In this document: positions 1 to 8,269 of the stretch, in pieces
How positions within the stretch are numbered: position 1 is the stretch's first letter
Layout: every line of letters starts with the position of its first letter
The notes under the pieces: model-generated
The model's input: the letters and a program-made list of their open reading frames with translations, nothing else
Databases searched by the model: none
What the model was told of the DNA's origin: nothing
Position numbers and translations under genes: made by a program
Source: Caballeronia sp. dw_276
Lineage (GTDB): Bacteria > Pseudomonadota > Gammaproteobacteria > Burkholderiales > Burkholderiaceae
DNA: 64,000 nt
Assembly (NCBI RefSeq): GCF_018449635.1
Contig: NZ_JAAVUV010000002.1
Coordinates: forward strand, 248,001 to 312,000
Direction of reading: 5' to 3'

Positions 1-1
1 T

Positions 2-934
2 GTGCAGGTTCAGGCGCCCGGAGGCGCATGGCTCGATGTCACCGCGCAAGAAGGTCAAGCCGGCCGGCAAAGCGAGCCGCACACCCTCTTGATCGAATAT
101 TTGCTGCGCATCTACGCAATCCGTTTTGTCGCAGCGCTGCTGTTTGCGCTGGTCGCGGTGCGTATTGCAGTGCAGCCGTTGCGGCGGCTCGCGGTTGCCG
201 CCGAGGCGCTGGGCAAGAATGTGTACCGGCCATCGCTTGCGCTATCCGGCCCGCGCGAAGTGCGCGTCGCCGCGCAGTCGTTCAACGTAATGCAGCAGCA
301 ACTGATTCGCAGCATCGAGGAACGCACGCGCTTGCTTGCATCCATTTCGCATGACTTGCGCTCGCCGCTCACGCGCCTTCGCTTGCGCACAGAGATGCTG
401 CAAGACACGGCATCGCGCGACCGCTTGAGCGCGGATCTCGATGAAATGGATGCCATGGTCCACACCACGCTCGACTTCGTGCAAGGCGTGGAAATCACGG
501 AGCCGCGCCATCAGATCGATATCGATTCCATGCTCGGCGGACTCTGCGACGACCTCGCGGAAACCGGCGCGAAAATCGAACTCAGTGGTCACGCGGGCGC
601 GCCTGTCAGCGGCTATCCGCGCAACCTGAAGCGCTGCTTGCAGAACCTGCTCGACAACGCAATCCGCCATGGCGGCAGCGCGTCGGTGCATATCCGCGAT
701 GAACGCGATACGGTGCACATCGTCATCAGCGACGAGGGTCCCGGCATTGAAAGCGAAGAGATGCTGGAACGCGTCTTCGAGCCTTATTTCAGGGCGCAGC
801 CGGGGAAGACGCACGGCTCGGGATTGGGGCTGACCATTGCAAAGAGCATCGCCATGGCGCATGGCGGGACGCTTGTGTTGCGCAACCGTTCAACGCGCGG
901 ACTCGATGCCGTTCTAACCTTGCCGCGCGGTTGA
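2..934 (+). CDS. Sensor histidine kinase, 5' truncated by window
   Basis: The C-terminal part of a membrane sensor kinase; the frame is open to the window edge, so the GTG at position 2 need not be the start. Residues 32-58 form a membrane segment, then a HAMP-like linker runs to about 110. The phospho-acceptor box SISHDLRSPLTRLRLR has its His near 117. The ATPase domain shows an N box (NLLDNAIRHG), a G1 box (DEGPGI) and a G2 box (GSGLGLTIAKS). The organisation is that of EnvZ-type class I kinases, which phosphorylate an OmpR-type regulator; the partner should lie upstream, outside the window. The last 21 bases overlap the convergent LysR gene. The kinase identity is firm; the signal sensed is unknown. 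Confidence 0.93.
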   Translation: MQVQAPGGAWLDVTAQEGQAGRQSEPHTLLIEYLLRIYAIRFVAALLFALVAVRIAVQPLRRLAVAAEALGKNVYRPSLALSGPREVRVAAQSFNVMQQQLIRSIEERTRLLASISHDLRSPLTRLRLRTEMLQDTASRDRLSADLDEMDAMVHTTLDFVQGVEITEPRHQIDIDSMLGGLCDDLAETGAKIELSGHAGAPVSGYPRNLKRCLQNLLDNAIRHGGSASVHIRDERDTVHIVISDEGPGIESEEMLERVFEPYFRAQPGKTHGSGLGLTIAKSIAMAHGGTLVLRNRSTRGLDAVLTLPRG

Positions 935-1852
935 AATCACCTGCGCCTTCGCCCGTATCAGCACGCGAAAACGCGTGAGCGCCGGAGATGGCGCGCGGCG
1001 CCGCATCGCGAGGTACAAGGGCGCCGCAAGCCCCGGGCAATCACTCAACGTCCGGTACGCGACGCCGTCGGTATTCATCCGGCTCATCGACGCAGGCACG
1101 ATCGATACACCCAGGCCCGCCGCGACCAGACTCAGCGTGGACGGAAGCCGGGGCGCTTCCTGCTTCACATTCGGGCTGAAACCGGCCGCCTTGCACGCGG
1201 CAAAGATCCCATCGTAAAGACCGGGACCCGCCGGCCTCCGATACAACACGAAGGGTTCGCCAGCCAGGCAGCGCAAAGGCAGCGGCGCGTTGTTATCGGC
1301 TGCAAGAACTGCTAAAGCGTGACCCAGGGGCAATGCAACAAGCATCGGCTCTGTCAGGACCGGGTCGATCAACAACTCCGGCGTCGCGCTCACATCCGAG
1401 CGTACGAACGCCGCGTCCAGCCGTTCGCGCAACAGCGCATCCACGAGTTCGCCCGTGCCGGCTTCTTCGAGAACCATATCGACGCCCGGCACGCTCTCGC
1501 GATACTCCCGCAACACGCCCGGCACGAACGGATGATGCGCCGACGAACTGGTGAAACCAACGGCAAGCCTGCCCTCTTCACCGCGGGCCACGCGTTGCAC
1601 GACATCGGCGATTCCGTCGGCGCGTGCAAGCACGATGCGCGCTTCATCCAGCAGTGCGAGCCCCGCTTCGGTGGGCCGGACGCCGCGCGGCAAACGGTGC
1701 ATCAGGACTACGCCGAGATCATCTTCAAGTCCCCTGAGCAGACGCGTGAGCGGTGGCTGTTGCATGTCGAGCCGTTCCGCCGCCCGGGTGATATGGCTTT
1801 CTTCGGCTATCGCGACAAACGCGCGCAGCCGGCGCAGATCGATGGTCGCCAT
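914..1852 (-). CDS. LysR family transcriptional regulator
   Basis: A 312-residue LysR-type regulator. The N-terminal winged helix-turn-helix is DLRRLRAFVAIAEESHITRAAERLDMQQPPLTRLLRGLEDDLG in form (residues about 4-46), followed by a periplasmic-binding-like effector domain. The frame is open 15 codons further upstream, but that extension is Cys/His rich and unlike the family, so the ATG at 1852 was chosen. It is divergent from the methyltransferase at 1958 with a 105-base gap, the usual place for a LysR target, so control of that gene is a reasonable inference. The effector is unknown. Confidence 0.9.
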   Translation of the reverse strand: MATIDLRRLRAFVAIAEESHITRAAERLDMQQPPLTRLLRGLEDDLGVVLMHRLPRGVRPTEAGLALLDEARIVLARADGIADVVQRVARGEEGRLAVGFTSSSAHHPFVPGVLREYRESVPGVDMVLEEAGTGELVDALLRERLDAAFVRSDVSATPELLIDPVLTEPMLVALPLGHALAVLAADNNAPLPLRCLAGEPFVLYRRPAGPGLYDGIFAACKAAGFSPNVKQEAPRLPSTLSLVAAGLGVSIVPASMSRMNTDGVAYRTLSDCPGLAAPLYLAMRRRAPSPALTRFRVLIRAKAQVISTARQG

Positions 1853-1957
1853 ACTTTCAAGGTATCGATAATGACAATGACATGCATGGTAAATCATGGC
1901 GCAATTATTTATGCTGTCCGCAATCGAACGACTGAATCACTAAAGCAGAGAGAAAAC

Positions 1958-2740
1958 ATGAGCACAGGAATTCACGGCGTACATCACGCGGCTGCCGACG
2001 GTTATGCAAGCCTGGCGAGCACCTACACGCGCGGACGGCCGGACTATCCGCCGGAAGTCGCCGGATGGTTGCGTGACCACCTCGGCCTCGAAGCCGGCAA
2101 GACGGTGCTTGATCTCGGCGCGGGAACGGGCAAATTTACCCCGCGTCTGATCGATACCGGTGCGCAGGTGATCGCCGTTGAACCAGTGTCAGGGATGCTC
2201 GAAAAGCTGGCTACGAGCTTCCCCCATGTCGATGCCCGCTCCGGCACCGCCGATGCCATTCCGTTACCCGATGCATCGGTCGACGCCGTCGTGTGCGCGC
2301 AATCGTTTCACTGGTTCGCAACGCACGCGGCGCTGGCGGAGATTCATCGCGTGCTGAAACCGGGCGGCAAACTCGGCTTGATCTGGAATCTGCGCGATGC
2401 ACGCGTTCCCTGGGTCGCGAAGCTCGACGCCATCGTGAATCGCGTGGAAGGTGACACGCCGCGCTATTACACCGGCGCGTGGCGATCGGCATTTCCGTTC
2501 AACGGGCTGGGTCCCCTCGATGAACATCATTTCAAGCAAGGCCATACCGGTTCACCCGACGATGTGATTCTCAACCGCGTGCGCTCCACGAGTTTTATCG
2601 CTGCGCTCGGCGCAGATGAACGCGCGGCGATCGATCGGGAGGTGAATGCGTTGATTGCATCGGAGCCGGAGCTGGCGGGCAAGGACGTCGTGACGGTTCC
2701 TTATGAAACCGCTGCGTTCTCTGTGCAGAAGATCGGCTGA
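1958..2740 (+). CDS. Class I SAM-dependent methyltransferase
   Basis: A 260-residue protein of the Methyltransf_11 type. Motif I (LDLGAGTGKFTPRL) binds the adenosylmethionine ribose, and a later acidic position (VIAVEP) closes the second strand. The segment VDAVVCAQSFHWF resembles motif IV of ubiquinone/menaquinone-type and small-molecule methyltransferases. A much longer open frame begins at 1319, but it runs through the divergent LysR gene; the ATG at 1958 starts the recognisable protein. The acceptor molecule cannot be told from sequence. The gene is divergent from a LysR gene and convergent with the DUF3253 gene. Confidence 0.88.
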   Translation: MSTGIHGVHHAAADGYASLASTYTRGRPDYPPEVAGWLRDHLGLEAGKTVLDLGAGTGKFTPRLIDTGAQVIAVEPVSGMLEKLATSFPHVDARSGTADAIPLPDASVDAVVCAQSFHWFATHAALAEIHRVLKPGGKLGLIWNLRDARVPWVAKLDAIVNRVEGDTPRYYTGAWRSAFPFNGLGPLDEHHFKQGHTGSPDDVILNRVRSTSFIAALGADERAAIDREVNALIASEPELAGKDVVTVPYETAAFSVQKIG

Positions 2741-2750
2741 CGGGGACCGC

Positions 2751-3032
2751 TCAATCCGCCACGAAACCGCGCCCTCGACGCAACCTGATCGGTCCGTGAT
2801 CGATCTCACTGGGTAAAAGCGTGAGCTCGCCGCGCGTGATGCGCACGATGCCGGCTTCGGCTAGCCGCGCGGCGACCTGGCGTACCACAGGCATGAGGGC
2901 GCGCCACGCGGTTTCATCGGATACGAGCGTGCGCGCAACGTCCGACGGGCAGATGGACGACTCCGCACTGCGCTCGGCGAGCAGCTTCATCATGCAGCGC
3001 TCGATAGTCGTATCGTCGATGTTCATGGTCAT
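2751..3032 (-). CDS. DUF3253 domain protein
   Basis: A 93-residue protein with a compact helical N-terminal part (ERCMMKLLAERSAESSICPSDVARTL in character) and a C-terminal RITRGELTLLPSEIDHGPIRLRRG segment. This matches the small winged-helix-like DUF3253 proteins common in proteobacteria. No enzymatic motif is visible. An internal ATG at the third codon (MNIDD) could equally be the start. It converges with the methyltransferase 10 bases away and is divergent from the ABC exporter genes. The family assignment is from memory of the pattern; the function is unknown. Confidence 0.72.
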   Translation of the reverse strand: MTMNIDDTTIERCMMKLLAERSAESSICPSDVARTLVSDETAWRALMPVVRQVAARLAEAGIVRITRGELTLLPSEIDHGPIRLRRGRGFVAD

Positions 3033-3121
3033 CCGGGAAAATAACGGCCATACGCGCAGCGCCGTTCTCTGTCACAGTAATGGACCGCAGCACAGTTCAT
3101 ACCGGCGACCCTCTGTTCTAT

Positions 3122-3835
3122 ATGACCATCAGCAATAATGACGCTCCGGCCGCACTCGAATGCCGCGGCTTGAGCAAGGCTTACGGCACGGGCCGGATCG
3201 TGCTGGCAAATCTGGATTTTTCGCTCGACCCGGGCGAGTTCGTCGCGGTCATGGGTGACTCGGGCGTCGGCAAATCGACATTGCTGAACCTCATCGCCGG
3301 TCTCGATTCCGCCGATAGCGGCGAAGTGCTGATCGACGGCACGCCGATCTCCCAACTCGACGACGACGCAGCCACCCGCCTGCGTCGACAAAAGCTCGGC
3401 TTCGTCTTCCAGGCTTTCCACGTGCTGCCGCACCTCACGCTGGCGCAAAACGCCGCGCTGCCGCTCTTGCTCAACAACACGCCGCCGGCGCGCGCTCTGG
3501 AGATGCTGGCGGCGGTCGGACTCGGCGGACGCGGCAACGACTTCCCGCGGCAACTGTCGGGCGGCGAATTGCAGCGCGTCGCGATTGCGCGGGCGCTCGT
3601 GCATCGTCCAAGCCTGATTCTCGCCGACGAGCCCACAGGCAACCTCGATCCCGATACCGCGCACGAAGTCCTCGCCTTGTTCCGCGCCGAAATCAAGGCG
3701 ACGGGCGCGGCCGCGATCATGGTCACGCATTCAACGGCGGCCGCGGCCAGCGCCGACCGCATCCTGATCCTGAGCGACGGCGGCCTGCATGGCGCGAAAC
3801 AAGCAGAACGCTTCGCGCGCACGGCCAATGAATGA
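3122..3835 (+). CDS. ABC transporter ATP-binding protein (MacB/LolD/AttE type)
   Basis: A 237-residue ATPase. Walker A is GDSGVGKST, the Q-loop is FVFQAFHVLPHLT, the signature is LSGGELQRVAIARAL, and Walker B with the D-loop is LILADEPTGNLD. The LFQ/FQAFH and EPTGNLD forms are typical of the MacB/LolD/FtsE branch, which works with FtsX-fold permeases. The start is the ATG at 3122; the frame is open 14 codons upstream without a good start context. Its 3' end overlaps the permease gene by 8 bases, so they are co-translated. With the next two genes it forms an AttEFGH-like module. Confidence 0.94.
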   Translation: MTISNNDAPAALECRGLSKAYGTGRIVLANLDFSLDPGEFVAVMGDSGVGKSTLLNLIAGLDSADSGEVLIDGTPISQLDDDAATRLRRQKLGFVFQAFHVLPHLTLAQNAALPLLLNNTPPARALEMLAAVGLGGRGNDFPRQLSGGELQRVAIARALVHRPSLILADEPTGNLDPDTAHEVLALFRAEIKATGAAAIMVTHSTAAAASADRILILSDGGLHGAKQAERFARTANE

Positions 3836-6398
3836 TCGCGCAGCGCCACCCGTCGAGCGCATCGCGGGAAGCCGGCTGCTGGCGCGCTGGCTGTTGGGCG
3901 CGGAATGGCGCAGCCACCCGGCGCGCGCAATCGTGGCCATCGCGACGATCGCGCTTGGCGTCGCGCTCGGTTACGCAGTCCAGTTGATCAACAGCGCGGC
4001 GTTCAACGAGTTCTCGGCCGCCGCCAAAAGCCTCTCGGGCGAAGCGGATCTGCAAGTACGCGGCGCCCAGCCCACCTTCGAGGAAACCTGGTACCCGCGT
4101 CTCGCACGCGAATCCGGCGTGGCGCTGGCGAGTCCTGTGCTCGACCTCGATGTCACCGTACCCGGCGAAACGGCCGCGCTGAAAGTGCTGGGCATCGACG
4201 TGTTCCGGGCAAGCCGGATCACGCCCGAGCTGATCGGCGTGCCCTCGGCGCAGAACCCGCTCGATTCCCTTTCCACCGATGCCATCTTCCTCTCGCCCTC
4301 AGCGCAGACGTGGCTGAAAGCGCCGCCGGGGGCCAACGTCGCGCTGCGCAGCGGCACATCGACAGTGAAGTTTCGCGTGGCGGGTGGGATTGTGAGGACG
4401 CGGCCCGGGCAGCGCATTGCGGTCATGGATATCGCCGCCGCGCAGTGGCGCTTTGATCTGCAAGGAAAACTCTCGCGCGTCGACCTCCAGCTCGAACGCG
4501 GCGTGGACCGGGAAAGCTTCAAGCGGCAACTTCAGGCACGGCTTGGCAACCAGCTCGTCGTGGCCGAAACCCGCGACGATGAAAACCGTACCGACCGGCT
4601 TTCGCGCGCGTATCGGATCAACATGAACGTGCTTGCGCTCGTCGCACTTTTCACAGGTGCGTTCCTCGTGTTTTCAACGCAGGCGTTGGCCGTCGTGCGC
4701 CGGCGCTCGCAATTCGCGATGTTGCGGGTTTTGGGCGTGACGCGTACGCAGTTGCTGCGGCAGGTATTGATGGAAGGCGCGTTGCTCGGGGTTATCGGCT
4801 CGTTGCTGGGGCTTGCGTTGGGATATGCGTTATCAAGCATTGCATTGCGGTTTTTTGGCAGCGATCTGGGCGGCGGTTATTTCCCGGGCGTCCAGCCGCA
4901 TGTCAGTTTCGAACCCATCGCGACGACGGTATTCCTGATTTTGGGAATTGGTGTATCGGTGCTGGGCAGCCTTGTTCCCGCGCTCGAAGCCGCGCGCGCA
5001 CGGCCCGCCGCTGCATTGAAAGCCGGCAGCGAGGAAGGCGCGCTTGCAAGACTTGCGACGCCGTGGCCGGCCATTGGATGTCTGGTCGTCGCGCTGATCC
5101 TGACGCTGCTGCCGCCCATATTCGATGTCCCCGTCCTCGGGTATCTCGCCGTCGCGCTGTTGCTGATCGGCGGCATTGCGCTGATGCCGCGATGCACGGC
5201 AATCGTCTTCACAGCACTCAGCCGATGGCGCGCAAAACGTCGAACCCACGCCCCCGCGACGCTCGCGCTCGCCCGTCTCGCCAATGCACCGGGACAGGCA
5301 TCCATCGCGATGGGCGGCGTGCTGTCGAGCTTCGCGCTGATCGTTGCGATGGCGATCATGGTCGCGAGTTTCCGCGTGTCCGTGGATGAATGGCTCATGC
5401 ATCTTTTATCGGCCGACCTGTACGTGCGCGTCACGCCGAACGGCGACACCGGAAGCCTCGCGCCCGCCGAACAGGCGACGCTCGCCGCCGTGCCGGGCAT
5501 CAAGACCGCTGCATTCACGCGCACGTCGCATCTCACGCTCGATCCCGCCCGTCCGGCCATCGCGCTGCTCGCACGAGAAATCGATGCCAACGATCCCGGC
5601 GCCACGCTGCAAATGACCGGTCCCATCCTGCCGATGTCATCCGTGCATCAAGGCGAGACGCCCATATGGGTATCGGAGGCGATGGTCGATTTGTACGGAT
5701 ATCGACTGGGCCAGCGCGTGCGGCTGTCGGTCGGCGCGCATGAATCGGGCTTCGTCGTCGCAGGCGTATGGCGCGACTATGTCAGGCAAACCGGCGCGAT
5801 CCAGATACGGCTCGCGGACTACCGCAAGCTTACCGGCGACATGGGCGCAACTGACGTCGCGGTCAGCGTGGCACGCGGAACCAGCGTCGACGACGTGATC
5901 GCAAGACTACGCACGCTCCCCTTCGGGCCCGCGATGGAGTTCGCGCAGCCCGGCGACATCCGCGCTAAAACGCTGACGATTTTCGACCGCAGCTTCGCGG
6001 TCACCTATCTGCTCGAGGCGGTGGCGATTGTGATTGGATTGTTTGGCGTCGCCGCGACGTTTTCAGCGCAGACGCTCGCGCGCGCCCGCGAATTCGGCAT
6101 GTTGAGACACGTTGGCGTGACGCGCCGCCAAGTCCTCGCAATACTCGCCGCCGAAGGCGGGATGCTGACCGGGCTCGGCATTACCGTGGGCTTTATTCTC
6201 GGTTGGGCGATCAGCCTGATCCTTGTGTTCGTCGTCAATCCGCAGTCATTCCACTGGAGCATGTCGATGCACATTCCATGGTCCGTGCTCGGCACGGTCG
6301 CGGCGGTGATGCTGGTTGCATCGTGCGCGACGGCCGTGGTCGCGGGCCGCAAGGCGATATCGCTCGATGCTGTGCGCGCCGTCAAGGAGGACTGGTGA
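3828..6398 (+). CDS. ABC transporter permease with two FtsX domains
   Basis: An 856-residue inner-membrane protein. An N-terminal membrane helix and large extracytoplasmic domain precede a first FtsX four-helix block near 270-410 (the MNVLALVALFTGAFLVFSTQAL region). A central pair of helices follows, then a second periplasmic domain and a second FtsX block near 740-850. Both halves carry the FtsX cytoplasmic signature (FAMLRVLGVTRTQLLRQ and FGMLRHVGVTRRQVLAI). It looks like a fusion of the two permeases that are separate (AttF and AttG) in Agrobacterium. It overlaps the ATPase gene by 8 bases and shares one base with the next start (TGATG). Confidence 0.93.
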   Translation: MNDRAAPPVERIAGSRLLARWLLGAEWRSHPARAIVAIATIALGVALGYAVQLINSAAFNEFSAAAKSLSGEADLQVRGAQPTFEETWYPRLARESGVALASPVLDLDVTVPGETAALKVLGIDVFRASRITPELIGVPSAQNPLDSLSTDAIFLSPSAQTWLKAPPGANVALRSGTSTVKFRVAGGIVRTRPGQRIAVMDIAAAQWRFDLQGKLSRVDLQLERGVDRESFKRQLQARLGNQLVVAETRDDENRTDRLSRAYRINMNVLALVALFTGAFLVFSTQALAVVRRRSQFAMLRVLGVTRTQLLRQVLMEGALLGVIGSLLGLALGYALSSIALRFFGSDLGGGYFPGVQPHVSFEPIATTVFLILGIGVSVLGSLVPALEAARARPAAALKAGSEEGALARLATPWPAIGCLVVALILTLLPPIFDVPVLGYLAVALLLIGGIALMPRCTAIVFTALSRWRAKRRTHAPATLALARLANAPGQASIAMGGVLSSFALIVAMAIMVASFRVSVDEWLMHLLSADLYVRVTPNGDTGSLAPAEQATLAAVPGIKTAAFTRTSHLTLDPARPAIALLAREIDANDPGATLQMTGPILPMSSVHQGETPIWVSEAMVDLYGYRLGQRVRLSVGAHESGFVVAGVWRDYVRQTGAIQIRLADYRKLTGDMGATDVAVSVARGTSVDDVIARLRTLPFGPAMEFAQPGDIRAKTLTIFDRSFAVTYLLEAVAIVIGLFGVAATFSAQTLARAREFGMLRHVGVTRRQVLAILAAEGGMLTGLGITVGFILGWAISLILVFVVNPQSFHWSMSMHIPWSVLGTVAAVMLVASCATAVVAGRKAISLDAVRAVKEDW

Positions 6399-7498
6399 TG
6401 CGCCTGTTCAAGCAGCTTGCGGCCATCGCCATATGTGTTTGCACGATCACGCCGTCGATTGCTGCCGACTTCGCAGCCGTCGAGCCCGGCCATCGACTCA
6501 CGTTCCCGCAGGACACTGGCGCGCATCCGGCCTTTCGCACCGAATGGTGGTACGCCACAGGCTGGTTGAATCAGCCCGATGGCAAGCCGCTCGGTTTCCA
6601 GATCACGTTCTTTCGTTCGGCGACCGGCCATGATCCCGCCGATCCCGGTGCGTTCGCGCCAGCGCAATTGATCATCGCGCACGCGGCGCTCAGCGACCCT
6701 TCCTTTGGACGGCTCGTGCATGATCAAAAGATCTCGCGACAAGGTTTCGATCTGGCCTACGCAAAAACCGGCAACACCGAGGTCAAGCTGGATGCGTGGC
6801 AACTTCATCGAGCCGCCGATGGCCAATACGCAGTGACGGTCAACGCCACCGATTTCACGCTGAACCTGACGTTGACGCCAACAGCCGGACCATTATTGCA
6901 AGGCGATAACGGCTATTCGCGCAAAGGTCCGTTACCCGCTCAAGCAAGCTATTACTACAGCGAACCGCAACTGCGCGTCACCGGCAAGGTGACTCGGGCT
7001 TCGGCACAAAACGGCAAACCGGCGCTCGACACTACCGTCACCGGTTCGGCGTGGCTCGATCACGAATGGTCCAGTACGGTGCTCAGCGCCGACGCGGTCG
7101 GCTGGGACTGGCTCGGCGCGAACCTGACCGATGGTTCGGCGTTGATGGCGTTCAAGGTTCGTAGCCACGACGGCAGCGCGGTCTGGACGCACGCAACGCT
7201 GCGCGACCCGCAAGGTCACACGACATCGTTCGATGGAAAACAGGTGGACTTCACGCCGCGCCGCACATGGCGCTCGCCGCGTACGGGGACGTCCTATCCG
7301 GTATCGGAGACGGTAAAAACAGGCGATGTAACCTGGTCGCTCGATCCACTAATGGACGATCAGGAACTGGACTCGAGTCAGTCGACAGGCGCGGTGTACT
7401 GGGAAGGCGCAGTAACAGTGAGCCGTGACAACAAGAGCGTTGGACACGGCTATCTTGAGCTTACCGGCTATAACAAAGCGCTGAAAATGGAAAAGTAG
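6398..7498 (+). CDS. Secreted AttH/CrtC-type lipocalin-like protein
   Basis: A 366-residue protein with an N-terminal signal peptide (RLFKQLAAIAICVCTITPSIA, cleavage near residue 23). The mature part has the duplicated lipocalin-like fold of the AttH/CrtC family. Diagnostic stretches are FRTEWWYATGWL, LGFQITFFRS, GDNGYSRKGP, ASYYYSEPQL and WLDHEWSS. Family members include carotenoid 1,2-hydratase and Agrobacterium AttH; genes of this kind often follow an ABC ATPase and FtsX permease, as here. No carotenoid genes are present, so a periplasmic partner of the exporter is the better guess. Start and upstream stop overlap by one base. Confidence 0.88.
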   Translation: MRLFKQLAAIAICVCTITPSIAADFAAVEPGHRLTFPQDTGAHPAFRTEWWYATGWLNQPDGKPLGFQITFFRSATGHDPADPGAFAPAQLIIAHAALSDPSFGRLVHDQKISRQGFDLAYAKTGNTEVKLDAWQLHRAADGQYAVTVNATDFTLNLTLTPTAGPLLQGDNGYSRKGPLPAQASYYYSEPQLRVTGKVTRASAQNGKPALDTTVTGSAWLDHEWSSTVLSADAVGWDWLGANLTDGSALMAFKVRSHDGSAVWTHATLRDPQGHTTSFDGKQVDFTPRRTWRSPRTGTSYPVSETVKTGDVTWSLDPLMDDQELDSSQSTGAVYWEGAVTVSRDNKSVGHGYLELTGYNKALKMEK

Positions 7499-7514
7499 CC
7501 GCACGGACTTTCGG

Positions 7515-7553
7515 GCGACTACTCCGTGCGACTACTCCGTGCGGCTACTCAGT
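7515..7553. repeat. Three tandem 13-bp repeats
   Basis: Three adjacent copies of GCGACTACTCCGT at 7515-7527, 7528-7540 and 7541-7553; the third has two changes. They lie between the convergent attH-like and DUF3597 genes. GCACGGA at 7501-7507 can pair with TCCGTGC at 7523-7529, so the block may also act as a weak terminator. Confidence 0.8.
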
Positions 7554-7574
7554 CACGCGCTATAAAAACAATGC

Positions 7575-7970
7575 TCAGTTCTTCAAACTATCCGGCACTT
7601 TCCCGCCGTTGGCCGCAAGTTGCGCCATGACGGCTTTGTGCAGCCAGATATTCATGGATGCCGAATCGTTCGTATCGCCAGGGAAATGCAGTTCGCCGGC
7701 AAGTTCCTTGCGCGCAGCAAGACTGCTGTCCAGGCCAAGCAATTTCATCAGATCGACAATCGACGTCTTCCAATTCAATTGTTCCGACGTTTTGGTTTGC
7801 AGGTCGGTCAAAACTGCTTCGACATCGACCGGGGGAGCTGCCGCGACCTCAGGCGAAGGTGCAGGCGCGGCCGCTGCCGGCGTACCCGGTGCTGCTACAG
7901 GTGCGGGCGCTGCAACGGCCGGATGGCTGGAAGGGAAAATCTTGCTCAGGATCGTGCCGAAAATGCTCAT
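7575..7970 (-). CDS. DUF3597 family protein (copy 1)
   Basis: A 131-residue protein. It begins MSIFGTILSKIFPSSHPA, then has an Ala/Pro-rich linker (about residues 20-45) and the conserved domain PPVDVEAVLTDLQ to the end. Conserved blocks include LNWKTSIVDLMKLLGLDSSL, ARKELAGELHFPGD and SMNIWLHKAVMAQL. No catalytic motif or secretion signal is visible. A second copy lies at 46466-46894 and is clearly homologous over the whole length. The DUF3597 family has no function known to me. It converges on the attH-like gene. Confidence 0.88.
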   Translation of the reverse strand: MSIFGTILSKIFPSSHPAVAAPAPVAAPGTPAAAAPAPSPEVAAAPPVDVEAVLTDLQTKTSEQLNWKTSIVDLMKLLGLDSSLAARKELAGELHFPGDTNDSASMNIWLHKAVMAQLAANGGKVPDSLKN

Positions 7971-8269
7971 GATGGGTATCCCTTATTCGATGGTGGAAGC
8001 AACTTGATTGCCGCTTCAAGCAGCCTGCCCGCAAGCTCCATTCCCTGAAACGTTTCGCAGGACAAAGAAGATTGCAAACAGATGCGGCTGCACGGACATT
8101 GTAGGTGAGCATCAATGCGTTTAAGCAACCTCAGCATGTGAAAAAACGTCTTTACTACAACGGCGTGTGCCTTGATTTTGGTCCTTGCAACGAAATCGTC
8201 ACGGACCCGCCGTCATGAATCGCACATCATTCGTGCGATGATTCGCGCACTGAAATCCCACGCTTTGCC
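7971..8269. other. Intergenic region, MATE upstream
   Basis: About 300 bases between the divergent DUF3597 and MATE genes. There is a local inverted repeat near 8228-8250 (GTGCG and CGCAC arms), but no riboswitch core or terminator was recognised. Promoters for both genes must lie here. Confidence 0.5.

Noticed and set aside
1319-1957. N-terminal extension of the methyltransferase
   Set aside because: It crosses the divergent LysR gene and its promoter region; composition is unlike a protein domain.
8220-8269. Riboswitch before the MATE gene
   Set aside because: Only a short local inverted repeat; no conserved guanidine or NMT1-type core could be recognised.
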